A DNA stretch of 20,638 nt, from NCBI GenBank assembly GCA_009779455.1, contig WREG01000005.1:1-20638 (forward strand), written 5' to 3'. Shown here piece after piece: positions 5,483 to 12,571 of this stretch. The position numbers were made by a program, and so were the translations under genes. The notes under the pieces are model-generated. The model was not told the origin of the DNA, searched no databases, and worked only from the letters and a program-made list of their open reading frames with translations. The stretch's first letter is position 1. Every line of letters starts with the position of its first letter. The DNA is from Oscillospiraceae bacterium (GTDB lineage: Bacteria > Bacillota > Clostridia > Oscillospirales > Acutalibacteraceae).

Positions 5483-6121
5483 ATGCCAGCAAAAGAATAT
5501 TCTTTAAAAAAAGACGGGAATACTTATTTATCAAAGAATTTCCAGGTGAAAGAATTCAGATGCAGGGACGGCAACGACAAGATTCTTATCGACGACGCGC
5601 TTGTTCAAAAATTACAGGCCATGCGGGACTGTTTCGGGGTTCCGGTAAATATCAATTCCGCATACCGCACCGCCGCATACAATAAAAAGGTGGGAGGAGC
5701 GTCGAACAGCCGGCACCTTTGCGGCACCGCCGCCGATATTGCCGTGAAAGGCGTTAACCCCTTGACTATATGCCGATTTTCACAAGGCAGATTTAACGGC
5801 ATAGGCCTATACGATACTTTTTCCCACGTTGACGCCCGCCCGGATAAATCGTATTGGAAGCAAAATAAAGAAACCGGGCAGAAACAGGTCTCCGTCAGCG
5901 GTTTCGGGGATTTTAAACCGTCTGCGCCGGGCAAGCCCATCGTCCCCGCCGAGCCGTCCCCGGAATTTGCGCGGAAACTGCTGAGGATAGCCGCGAAATT
6001 GGACGATCCGGGCATTCTCACCCCTGAAGAAACTGAATTTTTTGGAATTAAAGACGGAGCTGAGATTACGGCGGATATGGCGAGGGATGTATTAAGAAAA
6101 ACGGCGGGGCTTTCAAATTAA
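5483..6121 (+). CDS. Peptidase M15 family peptidoglycan hydrolase (endolysin-like)
   Basis: A 212-residue protein. Residues 18-125 match the M15 D-Ala-D-Ala carboxypeptidase-like fold (Peptidase_M15_3): SAYRTAAYNKKVGG (59-72), zinc ligands His78 and Asp85 in SRHLCGTAADI, and the third ligand His115 in SHVDARP with Asp117. Family members cut peptide bonds in the wall stem peptide. A Pro-rich linker (about 146-160) leads to a C-terminal helical region that could bind wall or partner. The ATG at 5483 is preferred over 5468 because GGAGG at 5471-5475 falls inside the longer form at ideal spacing. It has no signal peptide, as in phage endolysins, but no holin gene is present. It ends the cassette before a terminator. 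Confidence 0.88.
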   Translation: MPAKEYSLKKDGNTYLSKNFQVKEFRCRDGNDKILIDDALVQKLQAMRDCFGVPVNINSAYRTAAYNKKVGGASNSRHLCGTAADIAVKGVNPLTICRFSQGRFNGIGLYDTFSHVDARPDKSYWKQNKETGQKQVSVSGFGDFKPSAPGKPIVPAEPSPEFARKLLRIAAKLDDPGILTPEETEFFGIKDGAEITADMARDVLRKTAGLSN

Positions 6122-6128
6122 TAAAAAG

Positions 6129-6166
6129 ATTGCGGGACGGAAAATACTCCATCCTGCAATTTTTTT
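6129..6166. terminator. Bidirectional terminator after the M15 gene
   Basis: ATTGCGGGACGG (6129-6140) pairs with CCATCCTGCAAT (6149-6160), two wobbles, followed by a T run to 6166. On the reverse strand it is followed by CTTTTT, so it can also end the convergent symporter transcript. Confidence 0.85.
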
Positions 6167-6208
6167 ATAGTTTTATATCCTGACGCATGATTCCTAAATC
6201 CTGAATCC

Positions 6209-7681
6209 TCATATAAACTCTTTCTTTATCGCCGGGGTGAGCTTCTCAACAGCTTCCTCGCGGCTTATTTTGCCCGCGTTGCAGTCGGACATGAGCTGCA
6301 CATCGCTGTTTGAGAGCTTATAGAAATAAAGCAATACGACCCCTAGCGCCATGCCGATGACGGGGACGAGCGCATATGCGATCCAAAGCCCGTTTAAGGC
6401 CTGTTCCGTTTGCGAAAAGCCGTTCGCGGTCATTTCAGCAAGTTCCGCGAAGCTTTCTGCCTTGACCGAAACCCAGCCGAACAGACCCAAAACGAAAATG
6501 CCGAGCGACGAGGACACTGCCCCGGTCAGTTTTGCCGAAAAGGTCTGAAGGGCGAAGGTTATGCCGCGGGCATCCACGCCTGATTTGAATTTCCCGTATT
6601 CCGCGCAGTCCGGCGTGAACATGAACACCAAAAAGGTTGCGATGCCTAAAGGCACACCGCGCAGCGCGCATAAAGCTATAAATATATATTTGTTCTGATA
6701 GCCCGCAAAATATATGATAACCCCCATAACAAGGACAGCGACATTGCAATAGAAAAACAATTTATATTTATCCACCATCGTCAACAGGCGCGGCGCGAGG
6801 ATCGCGAGAAAAGCCACGGGCAGGTAAACAAGCATCGTGAGGACCAGATTAAACAGCGAGCTGCCGAAAAAGTAGAATGACACCAGCATCCCCAATGCGT
6901 TTGCGGTACCAAGGCAGTGCATGATCAAATACGCGCCGAAAAATATCAGCAGATATTTATTTGAGAACAGATATTTTGCCATTTCACGGACGCCGAACTC
7001 CTGCTCACGGTCGGCGGAAGTATAATTCCGCTCTTTTCCCCTTATGCAGATAGGAACCATCGTCAAAAACGCCAATACGGAGCTGGCGACAGCGGCGAAG
7101 GTGTATGTAAGCCCTAATTTCTCGCTGACGAATATGGTTCCCGCCAATACCCCCAGCCCTGCCCCCACGCCGGAATAGAGGCGCGAATGGGACATAATGG
7201 TGTTGCGTTCCGTCAGGTTGCTTGTCATAGTCGTGACCATGCCGTAAATGGGCGCGTCGCACAGGGTGTAGAAAGTATCCCAAAGTATATACGCGACGGA
7301 AAACCAAATCAGTTTTGAATTTTCTGAAAAAGAAGAGGGGATGGCGTATAGCAATACTGTGGATAAGGGGATCAAAGCAACGGATACGCGTATCCAGGGC
7401 AGGAATTTTACCTGTTTTTTGAATTTCACCTTGTCCGCGATACCGCCGAACATAGTGTCGTTGAAAGCGTCCCAAATCTTCAGCGCCATCATGATAAGGC
7501 CGATTTTTCTAAGGTCTTCCAGGCCGCACATAGTCAAATAGACCGTCATATACCCGGTCGTGAATTCGTAGATTATATTTTGGCCTATCATGTATGTGCC
7601 GTAATCCCGCCGCTCGTGCCGCAGGGTAACCCAGCCTTCAGGCTGAGGTTTGGTGAAAAAACCTTTTACTTTTGCCAGCAT
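6209..7681 (-). CDS. GPH-family sugar:cation symporter (MFS_2)
   Basis: A 490-residue integral membrane protein with about twelve hydrophobic segments. It fits the glycoside-pentoside-hexuronide:cation symporter family (MelB/XylP/GusB type): an N-terminal YGTYMIGQNIIYEF segment, the KIWDAFNDTMFGGIADK loop after helix 2 and the DTFYTLCDAPIYGMVTTMTS region near helix 4. Length is normal for the family. It imports a sugar or glycoside with Na+ or H+; the substrate cannot be told because no glycosidase gene lies next to it. The C-terminal cytoplasmic tail has a short acidic-helical region (SDCNAGKISREEAVEKLTP) seen in several Clostridia members. The start is supported by an AGGAGAGG site and the promoter upstream. 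Confidence 0.92.
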   Translation of the reverse strand: MLAKVKGFFTKPQPEGWVTLRHERRDYGTYMIGQNIIYEFTTGYMTVYLTMCGLEDLRKIGLIMMALKIWDAFNDTMFGGIADKVKFKKQVKFLPWIRVSVALIPLSTVLLYAIPSSFSENSKLIWFSVAYILWDTFYTLCDAPIYGMVTTMTSNLTERNTIMSHSRLYSGVGAGLGVLAGTIFVSEKLGLTYTFAAVASSVLAFLTMVPICIRGKERNYTSADREQEFGVREMAKYLFSNKYLLIFFGAYLIMHCLGTANALGMLVSFYFFGSSLFNLVLTMLVYLPVAFLAILAPRLLTMVDKYKLFFYCNVAVLVMGVIIYFAGYQNKYIFIALCALRGVPLGIATFLVFMFTPDCAEYGKFKSGVDARGITFALQTFSAKLTGAVSSSLGIFVLGLFGWVSVKAESFAELAEMTANGFSQTEQALNGLWIAYALVPVIGMALGVVLLYFYKLSNSDVQLMSDCNAGKISREEAVEKLTPAIKKEFI

Positions 7682-7719
7682 AAAAAACCTCTCCTGTCCA
7701 CATTACGAATTTACTCATT

Positions 7720-7748
7720 ATTATATACCATGCTGCTAAATAAAGCAA
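7720..7748 (-). promoter_or_regulatory. Promoter of the GPH symporter gene
   Basis: Minus strand: TTGCTT (7748-7743), 17-base spacer, perfect TATAAT (7725-7720), about 40 bases before the ATG. The divergent intergenic sequence to its right (7749-7906) contains a small dyad, TTTGACG and CGTCAAA (7806-7826), and no convincing rightward promoter. Confidence 0.65.
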
Positions 7749-7906
7749 TATAATTTTTCAAGCGCCGTCTTGTTCACAAAGTGTTTACAATTCTATTTTG
7801 GAAACTTTGACGCTTTTCCCGTCAAAAAGCGCCGATTACGGCCTATTAGTGTAAGGGCAAATTCTTTCCGGCTGCTCTTCTGCTAAAAATGAAAGGACGT
7901 GATCAT

Positions 7907-8974
7907 TTGACAAGTGAAGAATTCCGCGCTGACCCGTTGTTCGCGCGGAGCGCGTTTGAGTGCGAAGGCAAATATGATATGCCTATTATCAAACGGCAGG
8001 AAATTGACATAAGGAATGTCGGCCTGATAGGCTTCGACCACATAAAACCCGGCGACAGGGCTAATGCGCAAAGCTTTGTCCATTTTTTCCTCGACGACTA
8101 CAAATTCGGTGTTATCTGGAGCAACCCCGAACCCCGCGTTAACAAACTGAGGCAATACAAGGGGGTATTGTCCCCGGCCTTTTCGGTCTATTACGACCTT
8201 CCCGCCCCCATCCAAATACATAATTATTTCCGTTCGAGGTGGTGCGGCGCGTATCTGCAGTATATGGGGCTTGATGTGATCCCTACCGTTACATGGGGCT
8301 TGCGGGACAGCTATCCCTATTGCTTCGACGGTATCGAAAAAAGCTCCGTTGTCGCGGTGTCCACGTTGGGCGTGAGGAAGCAAAAAGACTACTTCATGCA
8401 GGGTTATGAGGAAATGCTGAAACGGATCGAGCCGGAAGCCGTTATCTGCTATTCAAACCCCTTTGACGAAATGCAGGGCAATGTCATCACGGTCGGTTAC
8501 AACGAAACAAACAATTATGACGGATCTAAATTCTGGAACCCACCGCAGGATTACAGCTGTTATAAAATGGAGCCGATATACCTCCCCGAAACGCCCTGGG
8601 AAGAATTGAAATCCTATTGCATCGGCGGGGAATACCCGAAAACAGCGAATTGTTTTATAGTCAAAGGCGGGGGTTCCACCGGCGGCGGCCCGGCGCCGGA
8701 AACCCACCATGTCATACCGCATCAAAACAAGAAACAGACCCCAAAATATAAAGAAACAACGGATAAATATAACCTTAACTTAAATCAGGAATGGAATAAA
8801 GTACGGCTCGCTCCACACAGGGGGCGGCATAGCAACAGTTATCATAAATATATTCAAGAAAAATTAAACGAATATGATAAAACAGCAAATGGGAACTTCG
8901 ACAAATTTCTCGCGTTAATTGAAGAATTAATCCTTGAATTAAAATCAAATCCGGGTATAATGTATGATAAATGA
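7907..8974 (+). CDS. DUF4417 protein with C-terminal AHH-type nuclease domain (probable toxin)
   Basis: A 355-residue protein from a TTG at 7907, preferred because AAAGGA (7892-7897) is well placed for it; an in-frame ATG at 7889 has no ribosome site. Residues about 25-200 match DUF4417 (MPIIKRQEIDIRNVGLIGFD; YYDLPAPIQIHNYFRSRWCG; TWGLRDSYPYCFDGI). A Gly-rich linker (GGGSTGGGPAP, about 254-264) joins a C-terminal domain with HHVIPHQ (His267, His268), LAPHRGRHSNSYHKYI (His304, His308) and a helical end, the pattern of AHH nucleases of the HNH/EndoVII superfamily found at the tips of polymorphic toxins. The next gene encodes an Imm11-like immunity protein. There is no signal peptide or secretion domain. 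The nuclease part is more AT-rich than DUF4417, suggesting module exchange. Confidence 0.82.
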   Translation: MTSEEFRADPLFARSAFECEGKYDMPIIKRQEIDIRNVGLIGFDHIKPGDRANAQSFVHFFLDDYKFGVIWSNPEPRVNKLRQYKGVLSPAFSVYYDLPAPIQIHNYFRSRWCGAYLQYMGLDVIPTVTWGLRDSYPYCFDGIEKSSVVAVSTLGVRKQKDYFMQGYEEMLKRIEPEAVICYSNPFDEMQGNVITVGYNETNNYDGSKFWNPPQDYSCYKMEPIYLPETPWEELKSYCIGGEYPKTANCFIVKGGGSTGGGPAPETHHVIPHQNKKQTPKYKETTDKYNLNLNQEWNKVRLAPHRGRHSNSYHKYIQEKLNEYDKTANGNFDKFLALIEELILELKSNPGIMYDK

Positions 8975-8987
8975 AAGGGGAATTCAA

Positions 8988-9569
8988 ATGAAATATTATA
9001 AATTAATGTACGATTACGAAGGTGACGATAATTGGGTCGTTTGTAACGACAATGATGTCGGCGGAACAGATTATATAGTAATGACTTACGGCGTTCCGTT
9101 TAATGGTTGGAAGAACGATTTTTATTTCGGTTATGATCCTGACGACGGCACTAATTTTACAGATTATTTAGACAACTCTAAAGATTGGCTGGCGGTATCC
9201 AAAAAATTCATGGACTTAACCAAAGGCCTTATTAAAGACAGCGTGCAGGCATTCCCAATAAAAGTCGTAAACATAAAGGACAAAAGTGAAAACTTTGATT
9301 ATACGGTTTTGAACATCGTCGATCTTGTGGACGGGTTGGATTTGGAAAACAGCGTGTACAGGGTAATAAAATTCCCCCCCGGATTTAATGACGACCATAC
9401 TTTTAATTCTATAATAAAATATGCGATCAAAGGTGAGACTGTCGGGGGGCATCATATATTCAGATTAAAAGACAGTGACGCACCCATTTTTGTTTCCGAA
9501 ACCTTGAAAGATATTATCCAAAAAAATAACTTGACAGGGTTTGACTTTTTAGAAATAAAAGTAAGCTAA
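8988..9569 (+). CDS. Imm11/DUF1629-like immunity protein
   Basis: A 193-residue acidic soluble protein. The ATG at 8988 has GAAAGGGG upstream (8973-8980) and lies 13 bases after the nuclease stop. The C-terminal third, HIFRLKDSDAPIFVSETLKD followed by NNLTGFDFLEIKVS, is the hallmark of the Imm11/Imm43 (DUF1629) immunity superfamily: diFR, then VSexLkd, then LTGfxF. The N-terminal part begins MKYYKLMYDYEGDDNWV. Members neutralise toxins in polymorphic toxin loci. Position directly behind an AHH nuclease supports a cognate toxin-immunity pair. The gene is AT-rich like the toxin tip, so the two probably moved together. A terminator follows. Direct binding is inferred, not shown. Confidence 0.78.
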   Translation: MKYYKLMYDYEGDDNWVVCNDNDVGGTDYIVMTYGVPFNGWKNDFYFGYDPDDGTNFTDYLDNSKDWLAVSKKFMDLTKGLIKDSVQAFPIKVVNIKDKSENFDYTVLNIVDLVDGLDLENSVYRVIKFPPGFNDDHTFNSIIKYAIKGETVGGHHIFRLKDSDAPIFVSETLKDIIQKNNLTGFDFLEIKVS

Positions 9570-9582
9570 TATATAATTTCGG

Positions 9583-9607
9583 GCGGCTTTTAACGAGCCG
9601 CTTTTTT
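9583..9607 (+). terminator. Intrinsic terminator of the toxin-immunity pair
   Basis: GCGGCT (9583-9588), a 7-base loop and AGCCGC (9596-9601), followed by TTTTTT, 14 bases after the immunity gene stop. Confidence 0.85.
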
Positions 9608-9622
9608 CTTTTATTCAAAGAA

Positions 9623-10687
9623 TTAAAGCTTGAAGTTAGTTTTATTTTGCTTTTGGCCCGGCGGCGGGAAATTTTTGTCATACATCGGGTACCGCCGCGC
9701 ATATTCCTTTGTTTCCTCGTTCCGCGTGACGGTAGCGCGGTTTTGCCGCAGAAATTCCACGATATCGTAAACATCGACCCAAATCTCGTTGTCCCCGTCT
9801 TTTTGGCTCTCGTCGAAAATAAGCTGCAATCCGAAATGCAGGTGCGGGACCTTCATATTGTTGACGTTTTCTTTGACGGAATAGCCTGTCATGCCCATAT
9901 AGCCGATAACGTCCCCGGCCTGCACGCGCGCGCCCTCCGCCAGCCCCGCCGCAAAGGGCCGGTCTTTCCGCATATGGGCGTAAAAATAATAGCGCTTCGA
10001 ATCGAAGCTGCGGATGCCGACCCGCCAGCCGCCGTACCTGTTCCAGCCAAGCTCCTCGACGACCCCGCCCTCCACAGCTATTATAGGCGTGCCGACGCTG
10101 CCCATCAGATCGTTTCCCAGATGCGGCCTGCTGTAGCCGTAGCCCCGCGAATCGCCGAAATCGCGGTAATGGCTGAAGGGAAAACCCTCCGCTATGGGCG
10201 AAAACGCTTTAAGCCCGTATTTTTCGCACGGCACAATAAGCCCCCTGGCGTTATCCTCCATATCCTTTCTGTATTCGCCTAAAAACCCCGACAGTACCGC
10301 GCCGTAGGCTTCCAAAAAATAGCCGAAATTTTTATATCCTCCCATGATGTCCGCGCCGCTTTCCCCGGCCTTCAGCCGTTCGGCGGCTTTATCCATATCA
10401 GTTGGCTTATAATTTTTCCAGTCCCCGCCGTATTTCGCCCCCAAAACCGCCAAAAGCTCCACCCAGCCGACATGAATATCGGAAGCGCAGGTTTCGATGT
10501 CGTATTTCGCGGCCCTGTTCAGCGCCGTGCTTGGGATATTGAAATTTACCCATTTGATGTAATCGGGCTTCGCTTCTTTTGTTTCCGCCGATTGCGCCGC
10601 GGCGAATATGTTCAGGCCAAAGGCCATCGATACCCATAATGCGAGTATCGCAAATAACTTTATATATGTTTGTTTATGAATAGGCAT
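9623..10687 (-). CDS. Secreted M23-family metallopeptidase
   Basis: A 354-residue exported protein. Residues 1-31 are a signal peptide or signal anchor (basic start, hydrophobic core LFAILALWVSMAFGLNIF, then AAAQS). The middle region (about 40-180) is typical of a Clostridia-specific M23 family. The catalytic domain (about 185-290) has the complete LytM/M23 set: His189 and Asp193 in RPHLGND, His238 in YAHMR, and His282/His284 in PHLHFG. These enzymes cleave peptide cross-bridges or stem peptides of the wall; related ones act in spore formation or growth. The ATG at 10687 is chosen over a longer frame because the signal peptide starts there and GGGTGG precedes it. A nested hairpin in the leader may control translation. 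Confidence 0.9.
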   Translation of the reverse strand: MPIHKQTYIKLFAILALWVSMAFGLNIFAAAQSAETKEAKPDYIKWVNFNIPSTALNRAAKYDIETCASDIHVGWVELLAVLGAKYGGDWKNYKPTDMDKAAERLKAGESGADIMGGYKNFGYFLEAYGAVLSGFLGEYRKDMEDNARGLIVPCEKYGLKAFSPIAEGFPFSHYRDFGDSRGYGYSRPHLGNDLMGSVGTPIIAVEGGVVEELGWNRYGGWRVGIRSFDSKRYYFYAHMRKDRPFAAGLAEGARVQAGDVIGYMGMTGYSVKENVNNMKVPHLHFGLQLIFDESQKDGDNEIWVDVYDIVEFLRQNRATVTRNEETKEYARRYPMYDKNFPPPGQKQNKTNFKL

Positions 10688-10691
10688 AAAA

Positions 10692-10756
10692 AACCACCCG
10701 GTTATATATTGCTCCGGTCGGCCGAAGCAATTATAATGTAAACTAATCGGGTGATT
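10692..10756 (-). promoter_or_regulatory. Nested-hairpin 5' leader of the M23 gene (possible riboregulator)
   Basis: Outer arms AACCACCCG (10692-10700) and CGGGTGATT (10748-10756) pair over 9 bp with one wobble. The inner arms TTGCTCCGG (10709-10717) and CCGAAGCAA (10722-10730) form a second hairpin. On the mRNA (minus) strand the outer right arm includes the ribosome-binding GGGTGG and is followed by TTTTTT and the ATG, so folding would hide the site or terminate transcription. The inner hairpin could alternatively be a DNA operator over a TTGCTT/TATATA promoter, or the structure could simply end rtcB transcription. Confidence 0.4.
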
Positions 10757-10790
10757 TAATACATGGCGGTATTTGGAATCTTCAAATTTG

Positions 10791-11984
10791 CTAATTGCAA
10801 GCTTTAAAATTATAAATAGGGCGCAGCTTTTTTTCAATAGTCACCGTTTCGCTGACCGTGTTAATAATATTATCCGGCGCTTTATAGACCATGGGGCATT
10901 CGTCCAGCGAACCTTCATTTGCGGTCGTTGTATAAATACCTTTCATTTGTTCCTGAAATTCCTCTACACTGTACGCATATTTCGCGTCGCTTCTGCTGCA
11001 AACGCGCCCCGCCCCGTGCGGTGCCGAAAAATTCCATTCGGGGTTCCCGAGGCCTGTGCAATACAAGGCGCCGTCCCGCATATTCAGCGGGATAATCACC
11101 TGTTCGCCTAAATTTGCCGATACGGCCCCCTTTCTCAAAATCATGCGCCCGGTATCTATATAATTGTGTACGTTTGAAAAGCTTTTTTCAGCCCGCAGCC
11201 CCATACCGGTTTTTATGGCTTCAGCCATTGCCTTCCTGTTGAAATCAGCAAATTCCTGAACAATGGCGATGTCGTGGATATAATCGTCAAAAAGTGCCCC
11301 GTCAAGCACGGCACGGTTATAATTGACTGCCGGTTTGGCTTTTTCTTTTGTTTTTGTGGGCTTGACCCCATAACAGTCACTGTCGTCGCGGTCATAAGAA
11401 GCCGTGCGCATATTTTTTTTCGTTTTCTTTATTTGGTATCGGTATGCGGCTTCCTGGTAATAGCTTGCGACATCACTCCCAAGCTGTCTTGAGCCTGAAT
11501 GAATGATTAAATAGATTTTGCCGTCATCATCGCGGTCGAACTCAATAAAATGGTTGCCCCCTCCAAGCGTGCCGATGCTGCGGTACGCCCTTTCCGCGTT
11601 TATCTTCGAGCAACAGCGAAGATTTGACAAATTGATTTTTTCGCTTTCCGCAAGCGGCTCGGCATGGATCCTTGACCCGCAGGGAATGTGGTCATGTATC
11701 AATTTGTCCAGTTTCGCGAAATCAATCTCTTTTTCATCAAATATAACCGTTTCCATTCCGCAGCCGATATCAACACCTACCAAAGAAGGGCATAATCTTC
11801 CGTTTAACGTCATAGTCGTCCCGACGACACAGCCCTTTCCGTAATGCGTATCCGGCATAATCCGTATTTTTGAATCGGCAAAAGCTTTTTCCCGCAACAG
11901 TTCGGCTATTTGCGTTTTTGTCTCTTTGTCAATTTTATCAATATAAACAATTGCTGAATTGCGTTTCCCTTTAATTTCTATCAT
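10791..11984 (-). CDS. rtcB: RtcB-type RNA 3'-phosphate ligase
   Basis: A 397-residue protein with all RtcB signatures in order: MPDTHYGKGCVVGTTM (43-58), GVDIGCGM with metal ligand Cys75, GGGNHFIE with His145, IHSGSRQLG with His162, NVHNYID with His273, APHGAGR with His323 (the guanylated histidine in characterised members), and DECPMVYKAP near the end. RtcB joins a 2',3'-cyclic phosphate or 3'-phosphate RNA end to a 5'-OH using GTP and Mn2+, repairing cleaved tRNA or rRNA. Length is near that of the short bacterial RtcB group. A GAGG ribosome site precedes the ATG. No release-factor (PrfH), archease or CARF regulator gene is beside it here. A short open frame plus terminator upstream suggests control by attenuation. 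Confidence 0.95.
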   Translation of the reverse strand: MIEIKGKRNSAIVYIDKIDKETKTQIAELLREKAFADSKIRIMPDTHYGKGCVVGTTMTLNGRLCPSLVGVDIGCGMETVIFDEKEIDFAKLDKLIHDHIPCGSRIHAEPLAESEKINLSNLRCCSKINAERAYRSIGTLGGGNHFIEFDRDDDGKIYLIIHSGSRQLGSDVASYYQEAAYRYQIKKTKKNMRTASYDRDDSDCYGVKPTKTKEKAKPAVNYNRAVLDGALFDDYIHDIAIVQEFADFNRKAMAEAIKTGMGLRAEKSFSNVHNYIDTGRMILRKGAVSANLGEQVIIPLNMRDGALYCTGLGNPEWNFSAPHGAGRVCSRSDAKYAYSVEEFQEQMKGIYTTTANEGSLDECPMVYKAPDNIINTVSETVTIEKKLRPIYNFKACN

Positions 11985-12026
11985 TTAAAATTATCCTCAC
12001 ATAATATATTTTTTTAATATTTAGGT

Positions 12027-12060
12027 ATAAAAAAGCCCGGGGAACCATATCCCCGGGCTT
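12027..12060 (-). terminator. Strong intrinsic terminator before rtcB (possible attenuator)
   Basis: A perfect 11-bp, GC-rich stem, AAGCCCGGGGA (12033-12043) with TCCCCGGGCTT (12050-12060), has a 6-base loop. Read leftward it is followed by TTTTTT. It lies 43 bases before the rtcB start and 22 bases after the 21-codon leader frame, the position of an attenuator. Confidence 0.85.
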
Positions 12061-12082
12061 GAACAAGAGCATATAAAAGCGC

Positions 12083-12148
12083 TTAAAAAACGCCATGCTT
12101 CCGGCACGGGGGCAAATTCACCTCTATTTTTATATAAATCCCAAGCAT
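12083..12148 (-). CDS. 21-residue leader peptide candidate upstream of rtcB
   Basis: On the minus strand an ATG (12148) follows AGAAGGTG at good spacing and opens 21 codons: MLGIYIKIEVNLPPCRKHGV then F and a TAA. It includes a Pro-Pro pair followed by Cys-Arg-Lys-His, residues that could stall ribosomes. A weak promoter lies upstream and a strong terminator downstream, then rtcB. The CCCCCG inside the frame could pair with CGGGG of the terminator's first arm, giving a possible anti-terminator of about five pairs. It may alternatively be an independent small gene or part of a non-coding RNA. Unrecognised. Confidence 0.45.
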   Translation of the reverse strand: MLGIYIKIEVNLPPCRKHGVF

Positions 12149-12180
12149 GACGTCACCTTCTTTCTGAGTTTTGTATTGAC

Positions 12181-12209
12181 AGGGTAGCATAGATAAAGTG
12201 AAATGTCAA
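12181..12209 (-). promoter_or_regulatory. Possible promoter of the rtcB leader transcript
   Basis: Minus strand: perfect TTGACA (12209-12204), 17-base spacer, poor -10 TACCCT (12186-12181). A second TTGACA faces right at 12176-12181 with weak TGAAAT at 12198-12203, so the two form a divergent, overlapping pair that could also serve the small gene at 12299. Confidence 0.4.
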
Positions 12210-12298
12210 GCATTTTCTTTCTTTTTTTATCGTTATGTATATTTTTGGATTTACTGATAATAATATCCTTGAAAAACATTGAAAGGAAATTCATTATC

Positions 12299-12454
12299 AT
12301 GGCTAAAAACAAAGACAACCATTCCGGCGCCCAAAAGAAAAAACAGAGCGGCGGCAACGACTATCAAGGCAAAAACAGCAACAACGCGCAAAACAACGGC
12401 GGCTCCAACGCGAACAGCAACACAGGCGGCAACATGAAAAACAGCAACGGATAA
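12299..12454 (+). CDS. 51-residue Asn/Gly/Lys-rich hydrophilic microprotein
   Basis: An ATG at 12299 with GAAAGGA about 11 bases upstream. The product starts MAKNKDNHSGAQKKKQSGGN and is almost entirely Asn, Gly, Ser, Lys and Gln, with no hydrophobic core, signal peptide or cysteine (NAQNNGGSNANSNTGGN repeats). It should be disordered. The composition is reminiscent of small spore-coat-associated or minor acid-soluble spore proteins, but there is no diagnostic motif, so this is only a suggestion. It stands alone between the divergent rtcB leader and a hairpin that terminates the convergent DegV gene. Confidence 0.6.
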   Translation: MAKNKDNHSGAQKKKQSGGNDYQGKNSNNAQNNGGSNANSNTGGNMKNSNG

Positions 12455-12462
12455 AATTACCT

Positions 12463-12497
12463 AAAAAACACGGGCGGATAAGACATCCGCCTGTGTT
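12463..12497 (-). terminator. Terminator of the DegV gene
   Basis: AACACGGGCGGAT (12467-12479) pairs with ATCCGCCTGTGTT (12485-12497) around a five-base loop, one wobble. Leftward it is followed by a T run (AAAAAA on the plus strand at 12463-12468). It may also stop the small gene at 12299. Confidence 0.75.
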
Positions 12498-12567
12498 CAA
12501 TTCATAATGCATAATTTATAATTCATAATTTTTAACGAATAATTATGAATTATGAATCATGAATTTT
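12498..12567. repeat. A+T-rich imperfect inverted repeat (MITE-like)
   Basis: Repeats of ATTCATAATT on the left (12498-12531) and ATTATGAATT on the right (12536-12567) form a long imperfect palindrome around ACGA. It lies between the DegV stop and its terminator. Such ATTCATAATT palindromes are common in gut Firmicutes genomes as small mobile or slippage-derived repeats; no target duplication was identified. Confidence 0.5.
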
Positions 12568-12571
12568 ATGT

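Noticed and set aside
10692..10756. ydaO (c-di-AMP) or c-di-GMP riboswitch upstream of the M23 gene
   Set aside because: Such riboswitches precede some wall hydrolase genes, but this leader is too short and lacks their conserved sequence blocks.
10773..11111. Plus-strand open frames opposite rtcB and M23 (also 9647-10282)
   Set aside because: Shadows of well-conserved genes on the other strand; no ribosome sites or motifs.
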